NCBI GenBank assembly: GCA_001890945.1 | Contig: MLAX01000003.1 | Span: 665,221 to 729,220, forward strand | Length of the DNA: 64,000 nt | Reading direction: 5' to 3' | Origin: Alphaproteobacteria bacterium AO1-B | GTDB taxonomy: Bacteria; Pseudomonadota; Alphaproteobacteria; Rhizobiales; Stappiaceae | In this document: piece after piece, positions 1 through 9,718 of the stretch | How the letters are laid out: each line of letters opens with the position of its first letter | How positions within the stretch are numbered: position 1 is the first letter of the stretch | The notes under the pieces: generated by a model | Databases searched by the model: none | What the model was told of the DNA's origin: nothing | What the model saw: only the letters and a program-made list of their open reading frames with translations | Position numbers and translations under genes: made by a program

Positions 1-1063
1 AGGCACTGTCGTCAGGCACCATCATCAAAGCTTCGATGGCACGATCAGGCTGATCCATCCGCTCAAAGACGTTGCCGAGCGCAACCGCTGCATATTCTGC
101 GGCCGGATCAAGATAAAGGGCCAGCTGAAGGTAGGAGGTCGACAATTCCTCTCCGCCGTCACGACCGATCACGGCGCCGAGGCCGTATAGGATCTCCGCC
201 ATGCCGACAGCTGGGTCGCTAACAGTCGGCGGGATGACAGCGCCTGACACAATCATCTCGCGGGTCCGGTCCAATTGTGGATGGCCGCGGTATTGCCGGT
301 CGAACTGATCCAGCGCCTTCAGCGCATCTTGCTGGCGGCCATTGGCCGCGAGGAGGCGTGCGTGGGCGTCAACGACGCGGATGGCCCCTTGATCCATCTC
401 ATAGGCTTTTTCGATGGCCTCAAGGGCTGCTTCGTTCCGGCCGGCTGTAAATAGAAGATGTGCCTTGTGGGTTTCCTTGAAGACATCGAACCACTCGGGC
501 CCGCGGAGGTTGTCGATGGTCTTGGCCGCTTCGTCGATTTGGCCGGCGCCGTAATAAGCCCAAGCGCGTGCGATCCCGACGGATAACTGAGCCAGTGGAC
601 CATTCCGGCCCTCCTTCAGCAGCTCGATCGCGGCGCCATAGTTCCCGTCGCGGACGTCCTTTGCGCCCAAGACAAGCTGGGCCAGGAAATTTCGCTGAAC
701 GCCTCGGTCGAGATCGGCGGCATACCGGATCGCATCGTCCACATCGCCATTTGCGAGCTTCAGTAGAAAAGTTCGCTCCAGCAACATCGGATTGGATGGG
801 TCTGCGGCAAGGGTTTCTTCATAAAAAGCAGCAGCTTGCGCAAAGTCTTTTTGAAAGCCCGCGAGGCGACCGGAAAGATAGCTGCCAGACAGCGTAAAGG
901 GAAGTTCGGCAGGAGTTCCAAGCGTTCTTGGAATACCGTCTTGTGCATTTGTGTCTGCTAGAACAGTCGCCGGAAGCAGAGCAGCAGCGCTCGCAAGAGC
1001 CAGAAGTTTCAATTTGAGCGGCTTTCGGATCGACTTCGAAATGGCGCCGGTCAACTGTGTCAT
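1..1063 (-). CDS. Exported tetratricopeptide-repeat protein (C-terminus beyond window)
   Basis: An open minus-strand frame runs from an ATG at 1061-1063 to the left edge without a stop, giving 354 visible residues. The N-terminus has a basic start (about residues 11-19), a hydrophobic stretch rich in Ala and Leu, and an AxA-like cleavage site near residue 36, so a Sec signal peptide is likely. The rest is helical and Ala-rich, with repeated TPR-like patterns such as AAAFYEETLAADPSNPMLLE and QLALYLDPAAEYAAVALGN. TPR proteins scaffold protein contacts, here presumably in the periplasm. It is divergent from ppdK. The exact function is unknown. Confidence 0.75.
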   Translation of the reverse strand, partial: MTQLTGAISKSIRKPLKLKLLALASAAALLPATVLADTNAQDGIPRTLGTPAELPFTLSGSYLSGRLAGFQKDFAQAAAFYEETLAADPSNPMLLERTFLLKLANGDVDDAIRYAADLDRGVQRNFLAQLVLGAKDVRDGNYGAAIELLKEGRNGPLAQLSVGIARAWAYYGAGQIDEAAKTIDNLRGPEWFDVFKETHKAHLLFTAGRNEAALEAIEKAYEMDQGAIRVVDAHARLLAANGRQQDALKALDQFDRQYRGHPQLDRTREMIVSGAVIPPTVSDPAVGMAEILYGLGAVIGRDGGEELSTSYLQLALYLDPAAEYAAVALGNVFERMDQPDRAIEALMMVPDDSA

Positions 1064-1343
1064 TGGTCCTCGCAGAATTGATTGCTCCCGTTTGGGGGAA
1101 GCATCTGTATGAAAACCGACAATGGCGCTATTAAGGCTGAGCGGCAAGGTGAGGGGGATAACTTTCTGAGGGTTTAAATCCTTTCGCATTTGCCCTGCGT
1201 TGGAAAAACATAGACTAACGACTTAAAAGGGCGGGTTTCCGGTAAAAAGGACTTGATGCTCTTTCAACACCGTAGCAGGTATGTGCGGTGCAATATCAGG
1301 CGGGGGCGAAAGTACTCCCGGCACCATGCGGAGGAATTGGAAT

Positions 1344-4016
1344 ATGACCAAGTGGGTCTATGGGTTCGGCAATGGTTCTGCAGAAGGCGCAGCAGACATG
1401 CGCAACCTGCTCGGTGGCAAGGGGGCGAACCTTGCCGAGATGAGCAGCCTCGGTCTGCCGGTGCCCCCCGGATTCACGATCACCACCGAAGTCTGCACCT
1501 ATTATTACGACAACGAGAAGTCCTATCCGCCAGCGCTCGAAGCTGAGGTGGCCGCGGCAATGGACAAGGTTGGTGAAGTAACTGGCCGGAAGTTCGGCGA
1601 TCCTGACCGGCCGCTTCTGGTGTCTGTTCGCTCCGGTGCCCGTGCGTCCATGCCTGGAATGATGGACACGGTCCTCAACCTGGGCCTCAGCGACGGCACC
1701 GTGGAAGCGATTGCCCGCGAATCCGGAGACGCTCGGTTTGCTTACGACAGCTACCGTCGCTTCATTCAGATGTATTCCGATGTGGTTCTCGGCGTCGACA
1801 ATCACGAGTTCGAAGACATCCTCGAGGAATACAAGGAACGCAACGACCTCACTCTGGATACAGAAATCACCGCAGACGCCTGGCAGGGCATCATCGAAAA
1901 GTTCAAGGCGCTGGTTGAAGCAGAGCTGGGCAAACCGTTTCCGCAGGACCCGCAAGAGCAGCTCTGGGGCGCAATTGGTGCCGTTTTCAGCTCCTGGATG
2001 ACACCGCGGGCGGTCACCTACCGGCGTTTGCACGATTTGCCGGCCTCCTGGGGCACAGCTGTAAACGTCCAGGCCATGGTGTTCGGGAACATGGGCGAGA
2101 ATTCCGCCACTGGTGTTGCCTTCACCCGTAACCCGTCCACCGGTGAGAACAGTCTCTATGGCGAGTTCCTCGTTAATGCGCAGGGCGAAGATGTGGTTGC
2201 CGGTATCCGGACACCGCAGGACATTACAGAAAAGGCCCGCATTGAAGCCGGATCTTCCAATCCGTCGCTCGAAGCTTTGATGCCGGAGGCTTTCGCGGAG
2301 TTCCAGACCTACTGCGATAAGCTGGAACGCCACTATAAAGACATGCAGGATCTGGAATTCACAATTGAGCAAGGCAAGCTCTGGATGCTGCAGACCCGCG
2401 CGGGCAAGCGGACCGCCAAGGCGGCGCTGAAGATTGCGGTCGATATGGTCGCAGAAGGCATGCTGGAAGAAGAAGAAGCTGTGTTCCGTGTCGAGCCTGG
2501 CGCACTTGATCAGCTGTTGCACCCGACCATCGATCCGAAGGCTGAGCGTGATATCCTGTCGACCGGGCTGCCGGCCTCTCCCGGTGCGGCTTCGGGTGCA
2601 ATTGTGTTCACCTCGGATGCTGCAGAACAAGCCAAAGGCGATGGCCGGAAGGTCATCCTTGTTCGGGTTGAGACCAGCCCGGAAGACATCCACGGCATGC
2701 ATGCCGCTGAAGGCATTCTGACGAGCCGCGGCGGCATGACAAGCCACGCCGCTGTTGTTGCGCGTGGTATGGGCAAACCCTGCGTAGCCGGAGCTGGTGG
2801 GCTGCGGATTGACTATCGCAATCGGACAATCAACGTCGGCGGACGGCAACTCAAAGAAGGCGATATCATCACGATCGACGGGGCCACTGGACAAATCCTG
2901 GCCGGTGAAGTGGCGATGCTGCAGCCGACACTCTCCGGTGATTTCGGGACGTTAATGGGCTGGGCGGATCGCGGCCGCCGAATGACTGTCCGGACCAATG
3001 CGGAAACGCCGCAGGACGCCAAAGTCGCACGTGAGTTCGGCGCCGAAGGCATCGGTCTTTGCCGGACTGAACATATGTTCTTCGAGGGTGATCGCATCCT
3101 TGCAGTTCGTGAAATGATCCTTGCTGAAACTCAGGAAGGTCGCCGCGCGGCACTCGCTAAGCTGCTTCCAATGCAACGTCAGGATTTCACGGATCTCTTT
3201 GAGATTATGCACGGCCTGCCGGTTACGATCCGTCTCCTTGATCCGCCGCTTCACGAGTTCCTTCCAAAGACGGATGAGGAACTGAAGGAAGTTGCGACGG
3301 CGATGGGCGCGGACCCAGAGCTTTTGCGTGATCGCGCACTGTCGCTCGAAGAATTCAACCCGATGCTCGGCCATCGTGGCTGCCGGTTGCTGGTATCCTA
3401 TCCAGAAATCGCTGAAATGCAGGCAAGGGCAATCTTCGAAGCCGCCGTCGCTGCGGCGAAGGCCACAGGGGCTCCGGTGGTTCCAGAGATCATGGTTCCG
3501 CTCGTCGGGCTAAAGGGCGAGCTGGATCTCGTCCGGTCCAGCATTGAGGCAATGGCCAAGGCCGTCATGGAAGAAACCGGGGCAGAGCTGACCTATCAGG
3601 TGGGCACAATGGTCGAGTTGCCGCGCGCTGCGCTCAAGGCGGCCGAGATTGCTGAAAGCGCTGAGTTCTTCTCCTTCGGCACAAACGATCTGACGCAGAC
3701 AACGTTCGGGATTTCCCGTGATGATGCGGCGTCCTTCCTTGGAACGTATCAGACGAAAGGCATCCTTGAGCAGGATCCGTTCGTGTCCCTGGACCCGGAA
3801 GGGGTTGGGGAACTAATCAAGATCGGCGTTGAGCGGGGCCGATCCACCCGTCCGGACATAAAGCTCGGCATCTGCGGTGAACATGGGGGTGACCCCTCTT
3901 CAATCACTTTCTGTGAGAGCGTCGATCTGGACTATGTGTCCTGTTCGCCTTACCGGGTGCCAATTGCTCGTTTGGCCGCGGCACAAGCTGCGCTGCGCAA
4001 GGCGTCCGCGAACTGA
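1344..4016 (+). CDS. ppdK: Pyruvate, phosphate dikinase
   Basis: This 890-residue protein interconverts pyruvate, ATP and phosphate with phosphoenolpyruvate, AMP and pyrophosphate. It has the expected three parts: an N-terminal ATP-grasp domain (residues 1-370), a swivelling phosphohistidine domain with GGMTSHAAVVARG (catalytic His468), and a C-terminal PEP/pyruvate TIM barrel with LGICGEHGGDP (Cys844). The ATG at 1344 is preceded by GGAGGAATTGG. The frame is open from 1281, but those residues are not conserved and the upstream ATG has no ribosome site. It likely feeds gluconeogenesis from C3 and C4 acids. Confidence 0.97.
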   Translation: MTKWVYGFGNGSAEGAADMRNLLGGKGANLAEMSSLGLPVPPGFTITTEVCTYYYDNEKSYPPALEAEVAAAMDKVGEVTGRKFGDPDRPLLVSVRSGARASMPGMMDTVLNLGLSDGTVEAIARESGDARFAYDSYRRFIQMYSDVVLGVDNHEFEDILEEYKERNDLTLDTEITADAWQGIIEKFKALVEAELGKPFPQDPQEQLWGAIGAVFSSWMTPRAVTYRRLHDLPASWGTAVNVQAMVFGNMGENSATGVAFTRNPSTGENSLYGEFLVNAQGEDVVAGIRTPQDITEKARIEAGSSNPSLEALMPEAFAEFQTYCDKLERHYKDMQDLEFTIEQGKLWMLQTRAGKRTAKAALKIAVDMVAEGMLEEEEAVFRVEPGALDQLLHPTIDPKAERDILSTGLPASPGAASGAIVFTSDAAEQAKGDGRKVILVRVETSPEDIHGMHAAEGILTSRGGMTSHAAVVARGMGKPCVAGAGGLRIDYRNRTINVGGRQLKEGDIITIDGATGQILAGEVAMLQPTLSGDFGTLMGWADRGRRMTVRTNAETPQDAKVAREFGAEGIGLCRTEHMFFEGDRILAVREMILAETQEGRRAALAKLLPMQRQDFTDLFEIMHGLPVTIRLLDPPLHEFLPKTDEELKEVATAMGADPELLRDRALSLEEFNPMLGHRGCRLLVSYPEIAEMQARAIFEAAVAAAKATGAPVVPEIMVPLVGLKGELDLVRSSIEAMAKAVMEETGAELTYQVGTMVELPRAALKAAEIAESAEFFSFGTNDLTQTTFGISRDDAASFLGTYQTKGILEQDPFVSLDPEGVGELIKIGVERGRSTRPDIKLGICGEHGGDPSSITFCESVDLDYVSCSPYRVPIARLAAAQAALRKASAN

Positions 4017-4058
4017 TGAGCAGGCCTTTGCAGCGCATTGGTGATACAGGCTGGCGTC

Positions 4059-5009
4059 ATGCCTGAGCCTTTTCCGGACGTTGATGCGTTAAGATCCGGT
4101 GGGAAACGGGTTTTATCCCGTGTTCTCACCCGGATCGAAACGGACGCCGACAAACCGGAGACGGCAGCATTTCTGGATCGGATTGCCGCTCAAGGTAAAG
4201 GTCATGTCCTTGGGCTGACCGGCCCACCGGGCGTTGGCAAGTCTACGCTTACCGATGCGCTCATTCGTGCGTTTCGGGATGCTGGCGGCAGTGTTGCTGT
4301 TCTCGCGGTCGACCCATCATCTGCAATCACCGGCGGTGCGCTGCTAGGAGACCGGACCCGACTGAAAACCGACCCCAATGACGATCGGATTTTTGTGCGC
4401 TCGATGGCTGCGCGCGACAGACTCGGCGGGCTGTCGGATCATTCGGTTGCTGCCATCGCGGTTCTGAGGGCCGCGTTCGATCATGTGATCGTGGAAACTG
4501 TCGGTATCGGCCAGTCTGAAGGGGATCTAAAGCAGGCCGCCGACACTGTGCTCCTGTGCATCCAGCCAGGATCAGGTGATAGCCTTCAATTCATGAAGGC
4601 CGGCATCATGGAACTGCCGGATGTGGTCGCTGTGACCAAGGCTGATATGGGGGCTGCAGCACGGCGTGCAGCTGCAGACGTCAAAGGTGCGCTGACGCTG
4701 TCGCCCACGGGTTCTAATAACTGGACTGTGCCTGTGGGTCTTGTCTCTTCACAAACAGGAGAGGGGATGGAGGCTCTGATCGATCAGGTCAAAGCCCATC
4801 TCGATTTCCTGCAAAGCGATGGCAGGCTGGATAGCCACCGGGCCGCACAACACAGTGCTTGGTTCCGTGACCGCGTCCTGTCTGAATATGGACAATCGGG
4901 TCTGAGGATCTGCCAAGACCTTGCCGAGGGGCGGGCACGCCAAGCTCCGTTTACCTGTTTCACCGAGTTTTCGGAAAAAATGCACGCGTGCCTGCCGACG
5001 GCAACCTGA
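4059..5009 (+). CDS. meaB: MeaB/ArgK-type G-protein chaperone GTPase
   Basis: This 316-residue GTPase loads and protects adenosylcobalamin-dependent methylmalonyl-CoA mutase. Visible motifs are the P-loop GPPGVGKST (about residues 55-63), AVDPSS, the switch region GDRTRL, VETVGIGQSE, and a TKAD base-recognition motif. It starts 42 bases after ppdK and probably shares its transcript. TTG and GTG starts lie 18-21 bases upstream, but the ATG at 4059 gives the usual N-terminus. No mutase subunit lies in the window, so the partner is inferred from family knowledge only. Confidence 0.9.
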   Translation: MPEPFPDVDALRSGGKRVLSRVLTRIETDADKPETAAFLDRIAAQGKGHVLGLTGPPGVGKSTLTDALIRAFRDAGGSVAVLAVDPSSAITGGALLGDRTRLKTDPNDDRIFVRSMAARDRLGGLSDHSVAAIAVLRAAFDHVIVETVGIGQSEGDLKQAADTVLLCIQPGSGDSLQFMKAGIMELPDVVAVTKADMGAAARRAAADVKGALTLSPTGSNNWTVPVGLVSSQTGEGMEALIDQVKAHLDFLQSDGRLDSHRAAQHSAWFRDRVLSEYGQSGLRICQDLAEGRARQAPFTCFTEFSEKMHACLPTAT

Positions 5010-5021
5010 AGCAACAGATGG

Positions 5022-7301
5022 TCAGACTTCTGCTGCGCGCATCGTGAACGCAAATTCGCGTCCGAAATCGCCGCCATGTTCCTTCTTGAAGTCCTCAAGG
5101 AACTGCGCAAGATCCGTCTCATTGAGCGGTTGAGAGATGAAATAGCCCTGCATGCGATGACAGCCGTGGGCCTGGAGGAACCGGATCTGCTCGATGGTCT
5201 CAATGCCTTCAGCGACAATCGTCATGCCAAGGGCTTTGCCAAGCTGAATGATGGATACGATGATAGCCTCTGCCTCCGGATTACCGTCCATGTCAGACAG
5301 GAAATCACGATCCACTTTCAAGGTATCAAATGGGAACCGGCGTAAGTAACTCAGGCTGGAGTAGCCAGAGCCGAAGTCATCCAGCGCGACCTTGATGCCG
5401 AGGTTCTTCAAGCGCCGCAGAGACTTCAATACCGTATCGTTGCGGCCGGCAAATACGCTTTCCGTGACTTCGATCTCCAGGCGCTGTGGCGCCAGGTTGT
5501 TTGTCGCCAGGATCGCCATGACCTTTTCGACAAAACGTGGGTGTTTGAATTGGTTGGGCGACACGTTGACCGACATGACCACATCCGGCCAGTCATGAGC
5601 CTTGGCGCAGGCCTTGTTCAGAACCCACAGACCGAGTTCGTTGATCAAACCGGTCTCTTCGGCAACGGGAATGAACTGCGCCGGAGAAATGACCGTGCCA
5701 TCCTCCTTTGTCCAGCGGGCGAGGGCTTCCACGGTCACGATGCGCTGGGCCGCGGTATCGGATTGGGGCTGGTAGGCGAGACTGAGTTCGTCGTTTTTCA
5801 GCGCCATCCGCAACTCGCGGGAGAGCTTGTCCTTCGATTGAACATGGTCTTCCATGTTTGCTTCGAAGAAGGAGCGGCGGTTCCGTCCATTTTCCTTTGC
5901 ATCGTATAGGGCGATATCCGCCTTACGCAGCAACTCGTCTGGGTCGACGCCATCGCGAGGGGCAACGGCTGCACCAATAGAAAGGCTCGCATGCAATTCG
6001 CGGGCGCCGATCTTGATCGGTTGGGAAATTTCATCCTGAATTTGATCGAGGATGTATTCCAGCCACTCGTCACTTTTGGAATTCGGGATCACCATCGCGA
6101 ACTCATCGCCGCTGATCCGTGCGACAATGCCGTTATCGCCCAAGACGTGTGTCAGACGCTTGGCAACGGCGACGATGACCATGTCCCCAGCCGAGTGACC
6201 GAGTGTATCGTTGATATCCTTGAAGTGATCGAGATCGATGTAGATGACAGCGGTTTCCCGCCCCCGGCTGTTGGTGTCCTGGAGCATATCCGTCAACAAC
6301 CGGTGAAAATGGGCGCGGTTGGGCAAACCAGACAAGGCGTCGTGGCGCGACGTATGCACGGCCTGCGCTTCACTGACGGCAAGGCGCTTGGTCATGTGGC
6401 GGGTGAAAGCTGTAACAGCGATTACCACCGCCGTAATCATGAAGGCGGCCATTCCGAGGAAGGGATTGATCCGTGTCAACATCTGTGTTCCTGGCCGGTC
6501 CACTTGCCAGGCAATGACCCCGATGGGCGCGCCCGTCGGTCCGCGCAGTCTCAGTTGGCCAATGCCCTCACGATCAGTCTGTTTTTGTGCCAGGATGAAA
6601 CCGTCAAGTCTGGTCATATGCATGATCTCAGACATCTTTTCACCACGCAGTGGCGCGAGGCTTATCATGACCGTTGGCGGAACTCTCTTGGGAATAACCG
6701 ACTGAATTTGCCGGGCGATTGCTGCAACCGAAAAGAGATGCGGTTCTCCTTTCACCGAAACAACGCCGGTTTCGAAGATCGAATAACGTTGATCCCGTTG
6801 GCTCGGTTCATAGCTGTAAAGCCCGGAGGGAAGCCTCCGGAACGAGATGATATAACGGGCGCGGACCTTCGCGATGGCAGGCTTCAAACGCGCAAGAAGA
6901 TCCGGTGTCAGCCAACTGTTGTTATGGTCATGCGCAAACAGCGCCTTGACGGCATAGTCCTTTCCAACCACCGCGGATTTTGTAAATCCGTGGTTGGCGT
7001 ATAGCCAATGAGTCATGTTGTCGAACACCCAATCCTGATCCAGATTGGGCGCGTTCGTGATGTGAAAAGCGGCATCCCAGGTCGCAACACCGGATTGCTG
7101 GCGTGCCAGGTCATCGGAAACCAGTTGCAGTGCTCCAGAAATCAATTGCAGCTGTGATTGCTCGGCACTCTCATCGGAGATGCGTGCGGACCAGTGCATC
7201 AGGAAGAAGATCCCGACAACGGACAGAAAGACCAGTGTCACCAACGGTATGATGATGACATTGGCGATCCGCCCACCTGAGTTCTTCAACTTGGTCTGCA
7301 T
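5022..7301 (-). CDS. Membrane CHASE4-like/GGDEF/EAL cyclic-di-GMP protein
   Basis: This is a 759-residue signalling protein. A transmembrane helix (13-35) is followed by a periplasmic CHASE4-like sensor with ATWDAAFHI (about 40-190), a second helix near 275-297, a GGDEF domain (about 320-480) and an EAL domain (about 495-745). The GGDEF signature reads RISGDEF, with Ser in the first position. The EAL domain keeps VEALARW, NVSPNQF, EVTES, DDFGSGYSSL, LKVDRDF and VAEGIE, so c-di-GMP phosphodiesterase activity is expected. Cyclase activity is possible but uncertain. It is convergent with meaB, ending 13 bases after it. Confidence 0.93.
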   Translation of the reverse strand: MQTKLKNSGGRIANVIIIPLVTLVFLSVVGIFFLMHWSARISDESAEQSQLQLISGALQLVSDDLARQQSGVATWDAAFHITNAPNLDQDWVFDNMTHWLYANHGFTKSAVVGKDYAVKALFAHDHNNSWLTPDLLARLKPAIAKVRARYIISFRRLPSGLYSYEPSQRDQRYSIFETGVVSVKGEPHLFSVAAIARQIQSVIPKRVPPTVMISLAPLRGEKMSEIMHMTRLDGFILAQKQTDREGIGQLRLRGPTGAPIGVIAWQVDRPGTQMLTRINPFLGMAAFMITAVVIAVTAFTRHMTKRLAVSEAQAVHTSRHDALSGLPNRAHFHRLLTDMLQDTNSRGRETAVIYIDLDHFKDINDTLGHSAGDMVIVAVAKRLTHVLGDNGIVARISGDEFAMVIPNSKSDEWLEYILDQIQDEISQPIKIGARELHASLSIGAAVAPRDGVDPDELLRKADIALYDAKENGRNRRSFFEANMEDHVQSKDKLSRELRMALKNDELSLAYQPQSDTAAQRIVTVEALARWTKEDGTVISPAQFIPVAEETGLINELGLWVLNKACAKAHDWPDVVMSVNVSPNQFKHPRFVEKVMAILATNNLAPQRLEIEVTESVFAGRNDTVLKSLRRLKNLGIKVALDDFGSGYSSLSYLRRFPFDTLKVDRDFLSDMDGNPEAEAIIVSIIQLGKALGMTIVAEGIETIEQIRFLQAHGCHRMQGYFISQPLNETDLAQFLEDFKKEHGGDFGREFAFTMRAAEV

Positions 7302-7457
7302 TTACTAGCCCTGTTTGACAGGTGCATTATTGGCGAAGACAGTTAAGGATTGACCGACATTGATGGTAAAAAATGTATTTAGTTAAAATGCACGTACATC
7401 AAAAAAATAACTTATACACAAACACTTGGCCTTGTTTTCAACCTGATGGATCAAGCC

Positions 7458-8171
7458 CTATATGAGTTGTAATCCCTTGAAACTCACCTGTGATCTGAGA
7501 CCAACGATGATGTGATCGTGGATTTCTATGCCAAGGGGTTTGGCTATGTCGACCAATTGCCGCGTCATTTGAATATCCGCCCGCGAGGGCGTGGGGTCTC
7601 CTGAGGGATGGTTGTGGACCAGAATGATCGCCGTTGCCCCGTGTTCCAAAGCTCTGCGTACCACCTCTCGCGGATAGACTGGAGTATGGTCAACGGTGCC
7701 GGTTTGCTGCAATTCATCGGCAATCAGCCCGTTCTTTTTGTCGAGAAAGAGAACACGGAATTGTTCAACTTCGGACATAGCCATTCGGGCTTGCAGATAG
7801 TCCATCACTTTTGACCAGGAATCGAGCAGCTCCCGTTCCCTCAGTTCTGCGGTATGAAATCTGGCGATGGCGGCGTGAATGGCGTGCAGAGTGTCGATGC
7901 TGTTGTCCGACAAGCCCTTGATTTCCTTTAGTCTCGGACGCGGCGCAGACAAAACGGCAGAAAACGAGCCAAAGCGTTTCAACAGGGCTTTGGCAATTGG
8001 TTTGGTGTCCTGACGGGGCAGGGCAGAGAATAAAAGAAACTCCAGAAGCTCATAGTCGGCGAGACTGTTCTCACCGCTTTTACGAAACCGTTCCCGCAGC
8101 CTTTGGCGGTGTCCTTTCGTGCCGGTATCTGCCGATTGTTTTTCGGAGAAACCGGCGTCCGGTTCGCTCAT
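7458..8171 (-). CDS. radC: RadC/MPN family JAB-domain protein
   Basis: This 237-residue protein has an N-terminal helix-hairpin-helix part ([29 protein letters not shown]) and a C-terminal JAB1/MPN metalloprotease-like domain with the signature [14 protein letters not shown]. The family is historically called DNA repair protein RadC, but its biochemical role is unsettled. The chosen ATG at 8171 sits just after an AAGGAGG run and 8 bases after the map stop. An open extension to 8240 overlaps map and looks spurious. It is probably co-transcribed with map. Confidence 0.9.
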   Translation of the reverse strand: MSEPDAGFSEKQSADTGTKGHRQRLRERFRKSGENSLADYELLEFLLFSALPRQDTKPIAKALLKRFGSFSAVLSAPRPRLKEIKGLSDNSIDTLHAIHAAIARFHTAELRERELLDSWSKVMDYLQARMAMSEVEQFRVLFLDKKNGLIADELQQTGTVDHTPVYPREVVRRALEHGATAIILVHNHPSGDPTPSRADIQMTRQLVDIAKPLGIEIHDHIIVGLRSQVSFKGLQLI

Positions 8172-8179
8172 GAGCCTCC

Positions 8180-9010
8180 TTAGGCGTTGGGCAACCCTGG
8201 TTTGTGGATACCTTTGGGTGACGTTGTGAAGCTTTGACATCCATCCGCGGTGATCCCGATGGAATGTTCAAACTGGGCAGATAATGAGCGGTCGCGTGTC
8301 ACAGCCGTCCAGCCATCGCTCAAGACCTTCACGTTTGGCCGTCCGAGATTGACCATAGGTTCGATTGTGAAAATCATGCCGGGTTTCAGTTCCACGCCTT
8401 CGCCGGGTCGTCCGTAGTGCAGGATGTTTGGCGTATCGTGGAACAACCGCCCAAGGCCATGACCGCAAAAATCCCGGACAACAGAACACCGTTGCGCCTC
8501 GACATACGTCTGGATAGCCGCGCCGATATCACCGGTCGTGTTGCCCGGTTTGGCCGCCTCTATACCGCGCATCAAGGATTCATAGGTTACGTCGATCAAA
8601 CGTTCTGCAGCCCGCTTCAGAGGCCCGACCGGATACATCCTGCTGGAATCACCGTGCCAACCGTCCAGGATGTAGGTCACGTCGATGTTGACGATATCGC
8701 CTTCACGCAAAGCCTTGTTGTTCGGTATGCCATGGCACACAACATGGTTGATCGACGTGCAAGAGGACTTTGTATAGCCGCGATAGTTCAGCGTAGCCGG
8801 TATGGCGTTGTGGTCCATGCCGTACTGATAGACGAAGTCGTCGATTTCTTGCGTGGTCACACCCGGTTTGACCATATCGGCCAGCTCATCGAGACAGGAT
8901 GCGGTCAGCTGCCCGGCTTTCATCATGCCATCAAAGTCTTCAGGACCGTAAAGGCGCACCTGACCCGTGTTTTTCATTGGGGCATCGGCGGCATCGATGT
9001 AGGTGACCAT
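8180..9010 (-). CDS. map: Methionine aminopeptidase, type I
   Basis: This 276-residue cytosolic enzyme removes initiator methionine from new proteins. The pita-bread fold motifs are visible: NHVVCHGIP, the metal ligands in [18 protein letters not shown] (two Asp), [13 protein letters not shown] (His), FTIEPMVN (Glu) and AQFEHSIGI (Glu). Length is normal for a type I enzyme with a short N-terminal extension. It is followed directly by radC in the same direction. Confidence 0.96.
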   Translation of the reverse strand: MVTYIDAADAPMKNTGQVRLYGPEDFDGMMKAGQLTASCLDELADMVKPGVTTQEIDDFVYQYGMDHNAIPATLNYRGYTKSSCTSINHVVCHGIPNNKALREGDIVNIDVTYILDGWHGDSSRMYPVGPLKRAAERLIDVTYESLMRGIEAAKPGNTTGDIGAAIQTYVEAQRCSVVRDFCGHGLGRLFHDTPNILHYGRPGEGVELKPGMIFTIEPMVNLGRPNVKVLSDGWTAVTRDRSLSAQFEHSIGITADGCQSFTTSPKGIHKPGLPNA

Positions 9011-9217
9011 AAAGTTGTGTTCTCGCTTCTGGGCTCCCAGCGCAGCTTGTTGGCTGCAGCACGTTGGAGCCTACCATGTTCTTTAAGTCCACATACAGTC
9101 CGCAGGTGGCAATTTCCAGTCCCCGATGTGCTGGGCAGAGAAGAAACAGTATTTGAAAACTGCGCTGCTGGCTTGCAGAAACGATGCAAAGTCTCTAGGG
9201 GATTTGGTGTTGCTACT

Positions 9218-9303
9218 GCGGGCGTGGTGGAACTGGTAGACACAAGGGACTTAAAATCCCTCGGCCCTAGGCTGTACGGGTTCGAGTCCCGTCGCCCGCA
9301 CCA
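9218..9303 (+). tRNA. tRNA-Leu (UAA)
   Basis: An 86-nt cloverleaf with acceptor arms GCGGGCG and CGCCCGC, discriminator A, an encoded CCA, and a long variable arm as expected for a class II tRNA. The anticodon stem AGGGA/TCCCT encloses loop CTTAAAA, giving anticodon UAA. The T-arm reads GGGTTCGAGTCCC. Confidence 0.97.
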
Positions 9304-9718
9304 TTTTTGTTGGCGCTACCGCCCTTCGGGCTACTTGAGCGCTGGTTTGGTTCGAGGTTGATCCTCTCATCTGCACCAACTTTTCTTGCGCGACTTGCCA
9401 TCGGCCTGTTCGCGCGCGGGACGAACTTGCGCTTCTCATCTGCACAAAAAGACTTCCTGACTTTCAACTCGCAGTAAGGCTGTGGCCGATGTCGTGGCTT
9501 GCAGAACATTAGTCAACCAAGAGATGCATTTTGCGGTAAGCGTGGCTGGTTGCCGTAGTGTCGTTTTTCAGAAATATCGTCTTTCCGGAGTGTGCTCAAA
9601 CACCTGAGTGCCGGAAAAGTCTGCTTCTGTTTTTAACCTCTTGTCAGTTTTGCATTAACGAAAATTCCGTTACGGTAGATATTGGTGATGTTCAGCCCTC
9701 GGTTGCGGAGCGGATTTT
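9304..9718. other. Intergenic region after tRNA-Leu
   Basis: About 415 bases without a convincing gene. A 12-base direct repeat TCTCATCTGCAC occurs at 9365-9376 and 9434-9445, 69 bases apart, with loosely similar flanks, suggesting an old local duplication. No copy of the tRNA 3' end and no integrase are present, so there is no sign of an integrated element. Confidence 0.5.

Noticed and set aside
1296..2894. 532-residue antisense frame in ppdK
   Set aside because: It is a mirror of a GC-rich coding strand with no recognisable motifs; ppdK is certain.
7412..7420. DnaA-box-like TTATACACA
   Set aside because: A single box in an AT-rich promoter with no cluster and no origin genes nearby.
9218..9303. 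tRNA-Leu as an integration site
   Set aside because: No integrase and no copy of the tRNA 3' end is found nearby.
9251..9509. Minus-strand frames over tRNA-Leu
   Set aside because: These are translations of tRNA sequence (for example GTRTRT-like peptides) commonly mis-annotated.
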